Of a stretch of DNA of 64,000 nt, positions 53,841-61,163 are shown piece after piece; the stretch's first letter is position 1, and each line of letters opens with the position of its first letter. This DNA is from Chitinophagaceae bacterium. Its GTDB lineage: Bacteria > Bacteroidota > Bacteroidia > Chitinophagales > Chitinophagaceae. The position numbers and the translations under genes are program-made. The stretch lies in assembly GCA_025934485.1 (NCBI GenBank), contig JAICXX010000005.1, positions 30,846 through 94,845 on the forward strand. The letters are read 5' to 3'. The notes below the pieces were generated by a model. The model saw only the letters and a list, made by a program, of their open reading frames with translations, was not told where the DNA came from and ran no database searches.

Positions 53841-55392
53841 AAAGAATTACATCATAAAAATAAACCTGCCCGGCGGCATCGTCGCCGCGGGTGACCTCCA
53901 TGCCATAGCCGACGCCGCAACCCGCGCCCGCGTCGAGGACATGCAATTCGGCGCCCGCCAACAGCTGTTTTGCAAGGTGGCCGATCGGTTTGGCGAAGCT
54001 TTTCTTCGCGAGCTCGACAACGCCGGTATCTTTTATGAAACGGAAAAAGAATGCTACCCCAATATCATCAGCTCCTATGTGTCGGAAGGCGTCTTCGGCC
54101 GGTCCGCATGGCTCAGCGAAGGACTTTACAAGGACATCCTCGAAGGCTTCGACTTCCGCCCCCGGCTAAAGATCAATTTGGTCGAGGACGGTCAGTCCTT
54201 CGTTCCATTCTTCACGGGCCATCTCAACTTCATTTCCTCCAGTCTTAATAACCATTGGCACCTTACCGTCCGGCTTCCCGGCACGAACCGCCTCTTTCAG
54301 TGGAAGACGGTGATCTATTCCCCCGACATCCCCCGCATCAGCCGCCTCATCGAAGAAGCGCTCATTCCAGCCGCCGCGGCCCAAAAAGCCCCTGAGCAAT
54401 GGTTTCACCAACTATACGAGCAGGTCGCCGTCTCCTTCGCCCACAACCCGGCGCCCCCGCCGCTCCGCCTCCCATCCACCGGCGTCCCGTATTACGAAGG
54501 GTTCAACCTGGCGGGCTCCAAACACTGGCTAGGCATCTACCGGCGTGAAGAGCTCTTCGCTCCCGATTTCCTCAAAGAGGTCTGTCTGCTGGCCTTACAC
54601 ACCAAGATCGGTCAGCTATATACGACCCCATGGAAATCCCTGCTCATCAAAGGCATCGAAGAAGGAGATCTCAACCGCTGGGAATACATCCTCGGAAAAT
54701 ACCGGATCAATGTCCGCCATGCCAGCAATGAACTCAACTGGCAAACCGAAGACCTCAACGCGGAAGGCCTGCGACTCAAACGCTACCTGATCCGCCAGCT
54801 CGACCAGGACGACGTCCGGACCCAGGGCCTCACCTTCGCCATCAAAATGCAACAAGGCTCAGGCTTGCCCGGCTCTATCGTCATCCGAAAGTCGGAAAAC
54901 TCCAAAGCCAAAAAGCTCGATCGCTACAGCATCTGGCATACGCCAGACTTCGACCCCTATACTATGGAAACCGTCCTCTATCGCGAAGACCTCGAGAAAG
55001 AAAACCTGTATCCCTACATCGTCTCGCTCTGTAAAGAATTCTACCGCCGCCAAAGCGAACACCTCTCCGCCGTGCCCAATGTCGCCCCGCCTTCATCCGG
55101 ACAAGATGCCGAAAAGAACACCTTCCATTGTATGCACTGCCTTACGGCCTATAGCCAGGAATACGGCGATCCGGCTCAGGATATCCAGCCCGGCACTCCC
55201 TTCGACGCCCTCCCGGATCACTGGTCCTGCCCCGTCTGCGACGCTCCCAAAAGCGATTATACTTTAACCCCGTTCCCCTGCCCGGCCAATTCCCCTAACC
55301 TCACCGGATCCACCAATTCGATATCCTTCCCCGACGCCCTGATGATCCCCGCCGACGTCAACTCGGCAAACAGCTTAAAGACAGTCTCATAG
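53833..55392 (+). CDS. Nitrite/sulfite-reductase-like protein with C-terminal rubredoxin
   Basis: 519 residues. The first 400 or so resemble ferredoxin-like half-domains of nitrite/sulfite reductases but lack the siroheme Cys set. A rubredoxin domain follows (about 430-477), with Cys433, Cys436, Cys466 and Cys469 binding one iron. It is probably an electron-transfer partner of the nitrate reductase upstream. Rubredoxin ends near 55260, but the frame runs 45 codons more into the complement of the Crp/Fnr gene. That tail looks like an accidental read-on after loss of an earlier stop. Confidence 0.82.
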   Translation: MFKKNYIIKINLPGGIVAAGDLHAIADAATRARVEDMQFGARQQLFCKVADRFGEAFLRELDNAGIFYETEKECYPNIISSYVSEGVFGRSAWLSEGLYKDILEGFDFRPRLKINLVEDGQSFVPFFTGHLNFISSSLNNHWHLTVRLPGTNRLFQWKTVIYSPDIPRISRLIEEALIPAAAAQKAPEQWFHQLYEQVAVSFAHNPAPPPLRLPSTGVPYYEGFNLAGSKHWLGIYRREELFAPDFLKEVCLLALHTKIGQLYTTPWKSLLIKGIEEGDLNRWEYILGKYRINVRHASNELNWQTEDLNAEGLRLKRYLIRQLDQDDVRTQGLTFAIKMQQGSGLPGSIVIRKSENSKAKKLDRYSIWHTPDFDPYTMETVLYREDLEKENLYPYIVSLCKEFYRRQSEHLSAVPNVAPPSSGQDAEKNTFHCMHCLTAYSQEYGDPAQDIQPGTPFDALPDHWSCPVCDAPKSDYTLTPFPCPANSPNLTGSTNSISFPDALMIPADVNSANSLKTVS

Positions 55393-55946
55393 GTCGTCCC
55401 CGCATAGGCTGCGAGATCCTGTCGGGTCAGCTTCAAAGCCAGCGTCCCATCCGGCGCCGTCCCCGACCCCTCGAGGATATCGAGCAAAGCCCAGGCAACC
55501 CGTCCCTTGACCTCGCGGTGCGTGAGATCGCGGAGCCGCCGCTCCGCCTTCTGCAGATCAGCCGCATATAGTTGCATCATGGTATAGGTCAGCGAAGGAT
55601 TCGCCCTGAGACTCAGTTCCAAAAAGTCATTGTCGATAAAACAAGCCGTTGTATCCTCTAAGGCCGTGGCACTCACGGGATAAGCAGGTTTCCCGCCCAA
55701 TCCCCGGTACCCGGCGATCTCCCCCTCCCGTGCAAACCGGATGATCATCTCCCTGCCGTCGACCCACGGCGCATGGATCTTTACCACCCCCGAATAAAGC
55801 AAATAGATGCCTTTCACGGCCTCCCCTTCGGTAAATAAAGCCTTGCCCTTCTTGAAAAAAAGCGTCTTCTTACGCTCCGCCGTCACCGATTGCCATTCCG
55901 GCATGCAGTTCCGGCATAAAAAACATCGGGTTAGATCACATTCCAT
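55257..55946 (-). CDS. Crp/Fnr-family regulator with N-terminal Cys cluster
   Basis: 229 residues. Cys3, Cys8, Cys11 and Cys14 crowd the N terminus (MECDLTRCFLCRNC), with another Cys at 102, hinting at an iron-sulfur or redox sensor as in FNR. An effector barrel (about 30-125) and a winged helix follow (LTRQDLAAYAGTTYETVFKL). It likely controls the nitrate genes and perhaps the ClC gene it diverges from. Its 3' end overlaps the rubredoxin gene by 136 bases tail to tail. Confidence 0.9.
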   Translation of the reverse strand: MECDLTRCFLCRNCMPEWQSVTAERKKTLFFKKGKALFTEGEAVKGIYLLYSGVVKIHAPWVDGREMIIRFAREGEIAGYRGLGGKPAYPVSATALEDTTACFIDNDFLELSLRANPSLTYTMMQLYAADLQKAERRLRDLTHREVKGRVAWALLDILEGSGTAPDGTLALKLTRQDLAAYAGTTYETVFKLFAELTSAGIIRASGKDIELVDPVRLGELAGQGNGVKV

Positions 55947-55964
55947 ATATTGTTCAGATCATAT

Positions 55965-55987
55965 TTTTTGTGCGAATTACACAAAAA
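55965..55987. promoter_or_regulatory. TTTTTGTG-N7-CACAAAAA palindrome
   Basis: A perfect 8-bp inverted repeat around CGAATTA lies between the Crp/Fnr start and its own -7 box, overlapping that box. It recalls Crp sites (TGTG...CACA) with a spacer one base shorter. It suggests self-repression by the regulator. Confidence 0.55.
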
Positions 55988-55989
55988 TA
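55982..55989 (-). promoter_or_regulatory. -7 box for the Crp/Fnr gene
   Basis: The minus strand reads TATTTTTG, an exact TAnnTTTG, 35 bases before the ATG at 55946. Confidence 0.5.
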
Positions 55990-56013
55990 ACGTAAAAAGT
56001 ATTGTATATGCAA

Positions 56014-56021
56014 TATCTTTG
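56014..56021 (+). promoter_or_regulatory. -7 box TATCTTTG for the ClC gene
   Basis: An exact TAnnTTTG 9 bases before the ATG at 56031. It shows the longer in-frame start at 55950 lies upstream of the promoter and is not used. Confidence 0.6.
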
Positions 56022-56030
56022 CATCCAACA

Positions 56031-57719
56031 ATGAAAAACGGACATTCAATACCCCTCTCCACCTCTTTGGGCAATCCCGAGCAGATCAACGCGAAAAGAC
56101 ATACTCACCCGGTGGGTAAGCGCGTATTCTATCTCAGCATCCAGGTCGTCTGCAATGCGATCATCATCGGCATCGTCGCAAAAGCCCTTGTGTATCTTAT
56201 TGACTTGATTACCAATATTTCATTCTACGGTAAATTCTCTTTCGAACCGAATTCCCCGGCGGATAACCAGCTGGGCCTGGTCGTCATCGCCGTTCCTATT
56301 ATCGGCGCGCTCTTCGTCGGCCTCATGGCCCGGTTCGGGTCCAGGGCCATCGGCGGTCATGGAATACCCGAAGCCATGGAAAAGATCATCCTGGACGAAA
56401 GCCGCATCCCCCCCGCCATCACCTTTTTAAAACCCCTTTCGGCTGCCATCTCGATCGGCACCGGTGGTCCTTTTGGCGCCGAAGGTCCCATCATCGCTAC
56501 CGGCGGTGCCTTCGGCTCCTGGACTGGCCAGTGGATCCATATCTCTTCCGCCGAACGTAAGATCGTCCTCGCCGCCGGCGCCTGCGCCGGTATGGCCGCG
56601 ATCTTCGGCAGCCCCCTCGCCGCCGTATTGCTGGCGGTAGAACTGCTGCTATTCGAATTCTCCCCCCGTTCTATCATCCCCGTCGCCCTCTCCTGTACCA
56701 CCGGCGCGGCTATGCATATCCTCCTCTTCGGCCACCAGCCCGTCTTCGCGATGCCGGACATCCCGAACCCCACGGACACCGCCATAGTCGTCTATATCCT
56801 GCTCGGCGCACTCGTCGGGGTGATCGCCGCATTCGTATCGAAATCGGTGTACTGGATCGAAGACGGTTTCGAGAAACTGCCGGTACATTGGATGTGGTGG
56901 CCCGCCATCGGCGCCATCGCCATCGGCGTCGTAGGTTATTTCGCACCCCATACCATGGGCGTAGGCTATGACAACATTCAACACATTCTCACCGGCGTCA
57001 CCCCCATAAAAGTGATCGCCGCGCTTTGCTTCCTGAAATATGTCAGCTGGTCCATCAGCCTCGGCAGCGGCACTTCAGGTGGTACCCTCGCCCCCTTGTT
57101 CACCATCGGCGGCGCCCTCGGCATACTCCTGGGGATGCTGGTAATGAAATATTTCCCGGGTTCGGACATCAACCTGCCCACGGCCGCCCTCATCGGCATG
57201 GCCGCCATGTTCGCCGGCGCCTCCCGCGCCGTCCTTACCTCGATCATCTTCGCCCTCGAGACCACAGGCCAGATGCACGGGCTGTTGCCCCTGCTAGGCG
57301 CTTGTGTTGCCGCCTATTTCGTATCTTTCTTCCTCATGAAGGGAAGTATCATGACAGAAAAGATCCTGCGTCGCGGGGTCAAAGCCCCCGACGCCTACGA
57401 GCCCGATATCCTGCGGATAGCATCGGTCAAACAACTGATGGCCCCCATAAAGGCCGGAGCAACGGTACCGGCGCACTGGATCTACGCCAGCGAAGATGCC
57501 GGCCTGGCCGCCGAGCTCATGGGTAAGTACAACACCGACGCCCTGGCAGTAAAAGATACCCAGGACGGCGAAAAGGTCATCGGCACCATTACGGCTGCCG
57601 GCTTGTTGTCTTATTACAGCAACCAGCGCCAAAACGAAATAAAATATCAATCCCCTGCCGCCACCCGTCGTCTGCTGGCGCACGGAAGAAAATTATTGAG
57701 AACGCATCACAGATCGTAA
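56031..57719 (+). CDS. ClC-type chloride channel/antiporter
   Basis: 562 residues from the ATG just after the -7 box. It has the ClC helix pattern and signature loops: TGGPFGAEGPI with gating Glu151, GSGTSGG (345-351) and the ALETTG region. The C-terminal part (about 470-540) resembles one CBS domain. ClC proteins move chloride, or swap it for protons. Some carry nitrate, which would suit the neighbouring nitrate genes (inference). Confidence 0.93.
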   Translation: MKNGHSIPLSTSLGNPEQINAKRHTHPVGKRVFYLSIQVVCNAIIIGIVAKALVYLIDLITNISFYGKFSFEPNSPADNQLGLVVIAVPIIGALFVGLMARFGSRAIGGHGIPEAMEKIILDESRIPPAITFLKPLSAAISIGTGGPFGAEGPIIATGGAFGSWTGQWIHISSAERKIVLAAGACAGMAAIFGSPLAAVLLAVELLLFEFSPRSIIPVALSCTTGAAMHILLFGHQPVFAMPDIPNPTDTAIVVYILLGALVGVIAAFVSKSVYWIEDGFEKLPVHWMWWPAIGAIAIGVVGYFAPHTMGVGYDNIQHILTGVTPIKVIAALCFLKYVSWSISLGSGTSGGTLAPLFTIGGALGILLGMLVMKYFPGSDINLPTAALIGMAAMFAGASRAVLTSIIFALETTGQMHGLLPLLGACVAAYFVSFFLMKGSIMTEKILRRGVKAPDAYEPDILRIASVKQLMAPIKAGATVPAHWIYASEDAGLAAELMGKYNTDALAVKDTQDGEKVIGTITAAGLLSYYSNQRQNEIKYQSPAATRRLLAHGRKLLRTHHRS

Positions 57720-57743
57720 ATTGCAGCGAAAATCCAAACAAAA

Positions 57744-58172
57744 ATGAACAAAGATCAACTTCACGTATTTTACAGCGCTATGATGACGGGCCTTTTCGTC
57801 GGCATCATCGATACCCTCATTTGCCTGGCCTACAATGTTTTCTATCGTTCCTATAGCGGCTTTTTCCCATCCGAGCTCATCAACGTTTCGTCCATCATCT
57901 TCGTGGTGAACCTCCTGTTGCTCCTCCTCGGGCTGGTCTTTTTTCTTTTCATCAAATCCTTCAAGGGCGGAGCCGGCGCGTTCGGCGTTGTGATGCTGGT
58001 CATCACCATCTTCCTCGCCTATAAAATATTCGCAGGACATCCCTACAACGATGCCCGCATGGACAGCGGCTATCACGGTTTGTACGGCGGCATCCTCATC
58101 ATCCTGGGTGTCAGCGCTGCCTGCATACCCGTACTCTATAAGAATAAAAAATTCCTCGAACACGTGATCTAA
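57744..58172 (+). CDS. Hypothetical membrane protein, four helices
   Basis: 142 residues, family not recognised. Four hydrophobic segments are seen (about 9-31, 48-70, 78-97, 112-132) with short loops. It follows the ClC gene by 24 bases and may be its accessory subunit or simply co-transcribed. Confidence 0.8.
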   Translation: MNKDQLHVFYSAMMTGLFVGIIDTLICLAYNVFYRSYSGFFPSELINVSSIIFVVNLLLLLLGLVFFLFIKSFKGGAGAFGVVMLVITIFLAYKIFAGHPYNDARMDSGYHGLYGGILIILGVSAACIPVLYKNKKFLEHVI

Positions 58173-58248
58173 GCATCAGGGGTCGATACGTATTTTTTAT
58201 TTGAATAAAATATACTATATTCGGTTTGTGTCTAAATTAAGCCAAAGT

Positions 58249-58294
58249 GGCTCTACCCGCGGCGGTTATCTTATATGGCGGCCAAGCTAGAGCC
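58249..58294. other. Possible structured RNA between convergent genes
   Basis: GGCTCTA (58249-58255) and TAGAGCC (58288-58294) are a 7-bp inverted repeat enclosing GC-rich bases that can pair further. Just before it GCCAAAGTGGC is a small hairpin. This may be a 3' UTR fold or a small RNA. No promoter or start was recognised. Confidence 0.3.
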
Positions 58295-58322
58295 GATTAT
58301 GTTAAAATGATTTATTCATGCA

Positions 58323-58351
58323 GACCGCTCCCCTTTCCAGGTGGAGCGGTC
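58323..58351. terminator. Hairpin terminator between convergent genes
   Basis: GACCGCTCC and GGAGCGGTC form a perfect 9-bp stem with an 11-base loop, followed by CATATTTTA. It is likely the shared end for the genes at 57744 (+) and 58404 (-). Confidence 0.65.
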
Positions 58352-58403
58352 CATATTTTATAGGCAGGTCGCCTTACCGTAATAGACGGCCGGAGGACAG
58401 ACA

Positions 58404-59033
58404 TCAGCTAAAGTCATCACTGAGTTCGAACACGTCTTTATGAATAGCGGCGAGTTCCTTCAACTCGAATACATTCTTCGTGTTGCTCTTCTCCAGGATC
58501 CGCCGCTTGAAGGTAGAGATCGTATTCTGTTTCATATTGAGGATATTGCCTATCTCCGCACTCCCCATCCCCATCAAAAGATAATGCAGCACCTCCGTTT
58601 CCCGCGGCGTCAATCGGTCGAAGGCTGTCTTCTCCGCCGGTCCGACCAACGCACTAACCCGGCTCGGACTGTTATATAAAAAGTCCTGCAACTGCCGGAA
58701 GGTCTCGCGTTCAGGCGCTCCCTTCGACATGAACCTGGTGATCCCATATCGCGCAAGCCCCGCCCGATATATCCCGAATGGTTGCATGCTGAAAACAAGG
58801 ATATGCAGCTCGGGATAAAGCCCCCTGATATTCGGCAATATCTCCATCGTCACCCCATCCGGCAACACCAGGTCCATGATCACATGCGTATAGGTTTTTC
58901 TCTTAAGGGCACGCATCAGCTCATTACAGCTCGAAGCCTCGTCGATCGACGTTAGACCCCACTGTGTCTGGCAGATAGCTACCAGCCCCTTCCGTATCAT
59001 CAGATGATCGTCGCAGATCAATAGTTCCTTCAT
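58404..59033 (-). CDS. NarL/LuxR-type response regulator
   Basis: 209 residues. The receiver domain has Asp8/Asp9 (LICDDH), phospho-acceptor Asp54 (VIMDLVLPDG) and a Lys in MSKGAPE. A LuxR-type helix-turn-helix follows (LTPRETEVLHYLLMGMGSAE; NTISTFKRRILEK, about 140-200). It diverges from the histidine kinase at 59140 and is probably its partner. The shared gap carries two adjoining palindromes that it may bind. Confidence 0.93.
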   Translation of the reverse strand: MKELLICDDHLMIRKGLVAICQTQWGLTSIDEASSCNELMRALKRKTYTHVIMDLVLPDGVTMEILPNIRGLYPELHILVFSMQPFGIYRAGLARYGITRFMSKGAPERETFRQLQDFLYNSPSRVSALVGPAEKTAFDRLTPRETEVLHYLLMGMGSAEIGNILNMKQNTISTFKRRILEKSNTKNVFELKELAAIHKDVFELSDDFS

Positions 59034-59050
59034 AACCTAATTTAAAAATT

Positions 59051-59081
59051 TTGACGTCGGCCGTCAATCGAATTAATTCGA
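59051..59081. promoter_or_regulatory. Two abutting palindromes in the kinase/regulator divergent gap
   Basis: TTGACG-TCGGC-CGTCAA (59051-59067) is followed at once by TCGAATTAATTCGA (59068-59081), a perfect 14-bp palindrome. The second recurs at 60951-60964 before the other kinase gene. They are strong operator candidates. Confidence 0.65.
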
Positions 59082-59139
59082 GATTCCGTATATCAACCAT
59101 CGGCAACAAAAAGTTACCTTCATAGGCTCAATCGATCCA

Positions 59140-59883
59140 ATGAAATTATTTTTCCAAAACCGCACGCGCCCGGCTACCGCTTCCGACGAAGCCCCCGCTT
59201 CGGGTAAGGCCGATTTCATCCGCCAGATCACCCACGATATCAAAGGCGATTTCTTCGGCGTCTCCAGTGTCTGTCTGATCCTCAGACTCGCAATCGAAAA
59301 AAAGGAAGATCCCATCATCATCCTCGAACGCCTCACCGAGGCCTGCGACGAATATAAATACAAGCTGAATAATTTTCTCGAATACACCAAATTCGATGCA
59401 GGCATTCACGAAACCATTCGTGAACCCGTAAATCTCCGCAGCCTCCTTGCAGCGGCCATCGGCGATGGCCGGACCCGCGCACTTCCCAAAGCCCTTCGCA
59501 TAGATTTTACCGTCGCCGAAGATATCCCTGCAACCATCACCAGCGACGAACACCGGTTGAAACACATCACCGAAAACCTTCTCGTCAATGCGATCAATTT
59601 CTCGGCGCACGGTGGTCATATTCTGGTAAAGGCTAAACGAAACGGAGAATGCTGGCAGCTCTCGATAACGGATAACGGAGTGGGGATGTCGCAGGAACAG
59701 CAGGAAAGCCTCTTTAAGCTCACACCCGCGGAACGCCGCAGTCTGAAAAACCCCACGGGGCTTGGCCTCCTCGTCACACGCTATCTCGTCGAAGACGTCC
59801 TGCGCGGAAAGCTCAGCTTCTCCAGCGAACCCGGGAAAGGCACCCGGGTAGAACTGGAACTGCCGATCGCCGGAGTCGTTTGA
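59140..59883 (+). CDS. Soluble histidine kinase
   Basis: 247 residues with no membrane segment or sensor domain. Residues about 24-95 form a HisKA-like dimerisation domain with His32 (RQITHDIKGDFF). A HATPase follows (NLLVNAINFSAHGG; ITDNGVGMS; TGLGLLVTRY). Its input must come from a partner protein. It probably phosphorylates the response regulator encoded divergently. Confidence 0.88.
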   Translation: MKLFFQNRTRPATASDEAPASGKADFIRQITHDIKGDFFGVSSVCLILRLAIEKKEDPIIILERLTEACDEYKYKLNNFLEYTKFDAGIHETIREPVNLRSLLAAAIGDGRTRALPKALRIDFTVAEDIPATITSDEHRLKHITENLLVNAINFSAHGGHILVKAKRNGECWQLSITDNGVGMSQEQQESLFKLTPAERRSLKNPTGLGLLVTRYLVEDVLRGKLSFSSEPGKGTRVELELPIAGVV

Positions 59884-60156
59884 TCCCAAAAAAAACAGCG
59901 AAAAAGAAAAAGATGAGGCTACCGTCAAAATCTTTTCATTCAAATAGTAACCACCGATTAAGAATAATGATGATTATAGTTTTTTTGCGTGTTAACTGGT
60001 AGCCTCATCCGGCTCGACTATCGGTACCGTCGGGAAGCGTAGTTGACCCCCTTATGTTTTGCCTTTTATTAAAGACATGGCTGTAGGCCAACTCCAGGGA
60101 GGTAACCCCTGGTAACATCTGGGAGGACGCTTCACAGGTTTATAGGACCTGGTCCT
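59884..60156. other. Intergenic region with a long inverted repeat and several hairpins
   Basis: GATGAGGCTACC (59912-59923) and GGTAGCCTCATC (59998-60009) are perfect 12-bp arms around 74 AT-rich bases. Further right CCAGGG/CCCTGG and AGGAC/GTCCT are small hairpins near the 3' end of the minus gene. No protein frame is convincing on either strand. A non-coding RNA or 3' UTR fold is possible. Confidence 0.45.
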
Positions 60157-60855
60157 TTACTGGTTATTAAATACGGTCAAATATTTTCGGAAATCAGTCC
60201 CCACAGGATAGGCATACCGCTCCAGAACATCACCCGGACCACGGTATATGATCAGCAAAGGCTTTGCCAGCTGTTGTTTAAAGGCATAGTAATAGACGGC
60301 GAAAGCCAGCACATTGCAAAAATTCTCCCGCCCCAGCTCTGAAGTCCATTGATCCATGTCCTTTAAATTCACGATCACCGTACCCCGGTCACTATGCGAG
60401 GTCGACAGATAATTGGTCCAGGCGAAATAGGGAATGGCCCGCGTCAGCCGCTCCAATCGCAGGAACGGGCTTTCTTCCATATCCCGGAAATTGGGCTCGA
60501 GCCGCATATCGTAAGTGTCCGCTCCATGGCCGCCGGAGATCGGAAAAGCGACCTCATAGGCACGCAAACCCAACAGTTCTTTGGCATTGAAAAAGCTAAG
60601 GAAGAGTCGATGCTCCATGTCGAGATGATAGTCGATCTCCTGCGAATCCCGCACGATATTGCGCGGATACAGGAACTCGAAACTCAGGTATCCTTGCTCC
60701 CCCGCGACCTTGGGGCTGTTCCACGTCACCCTCTTATCGATCTGGCCCTGAACAATGGTGGCGAAGATCTGCCCTTTGAGTACTACAGGCAGTACCTGAC
60801 TGCTTGCGGTGAGACCACTGGTGAAAAGAAGCAAAAGTAAAAAGAACTTGGTCAT
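60157..60855 (-). CDS. Hypothetical secreted protein, 232 residues
   Basis: A signal peptide (1-19, ...TASSQ) is followed by a mixed alpha/beta protein rich in aromatic residues (YLSFEFLYPRNIVRDSQEID; LERLTRAIPYFAWTNYL). Family not recognised. There is no lipobox Cys, so it is probably periplasmic. It diverges from the membrane hybrid kinase gene. Confidence 0.75.
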   Translation of the reverse strand: MTKFFLLLLLFTSGLTASSQVLPVVLKGQIFATIVQGQIDKRVTWNSPKVAGEQGYLSFEFLYPRNIVRDSQEIDYHLDMEHRLFLSFFNAKELLGLRAYEVAFPISGGHGADTYDMRLEPNFRDMEESPFLRLERLTRAIPYFAWTNYLSTSHSDRGTVIVNLKDMDQWTSELGRENFCNVLAFAVYYYAFKQQLAKPLLIIYRGPGDVLERYAYPVGTDFRKYLTVFNNQ

Positions 60856-60950
60856 GGAAAAGGAGTTGCGGTACTAATCGGTTACTCTTAAAAAAGCATC
60901 ACGGGTACCGTATAAGCTCGTAAGATAGCCTCCTCACTATCGCTCATCGA

Positions 60951-60964
60951 TCGAATTAATTCGA
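60951..60964. promoter_or_regulatory. Second copy of palindrome TCGAATTAATTCGA
   Basis: Identical to 59068-59081, with one more shared base on the left and two on the right (ATCGAATTAATTCGAGA in both). The two copies are about 1.9 kb apart and both lie before histidine kinase genes. Confidence 0.65.
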
Positions 60965-61010
60965 GAATTTTTTGTAAGTTAAGGGAGAGGCCGCTTAACT
61001 GCAGTAAAGT

Positions 61011-61046
61011 GGCAGTTTCGTCCTTTAAGAGTGCCGTTTTGTCCTT
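61011..61046 (+). promoter_or_regulatory. Imperfect direct repeat, about 21-bp period
   Basis: GGCAGTTTCGTCCTT (from 61011) and GTGCCGTTTTGTCCTT (from 61031) are similar half-sites about two helical turns apart, a spacing often used by dimeric activators. It lies about 120 bases before the kinase ATG. Confidence 0.4.
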
Positions 61047-61163
61047 CTGAGAATCCTTTTTGCATAATTGGCTTTGGCTGCGGATTCAATTAAATTACCT
61101 TTCAAGAGATTAATCTTCAGGCCTCTGGACGGTCAGCTGGCTCTTTTTTATATACCGGGGAAT

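Larger units (their letters stand above)
60856..61163. other. Regulatory region before the hybrid kinase
   Basis: 308 bases without a gene. It holds the shared palindrome (60951-60964) and an imperfect direct repeat (61011-61046). A TTG-initiated extension of the kinase frame (61068) is possible but less likely than the ATG at 61164. Confidence 0.5.

Noticed and set aside
55950..56030. Upstream start of the ClC gene
   Set aside because: It lies ahead of an exact -7 box and over an operator-like palindrome, so the ATG at 56031 is preferred.
61068..61163. TTG-initiated N-terminal extension of the hybrid kinase
   Set aside because: The ATG at 61164 gives a normal N terminus, and the extension covers a region with operator-like repeats.
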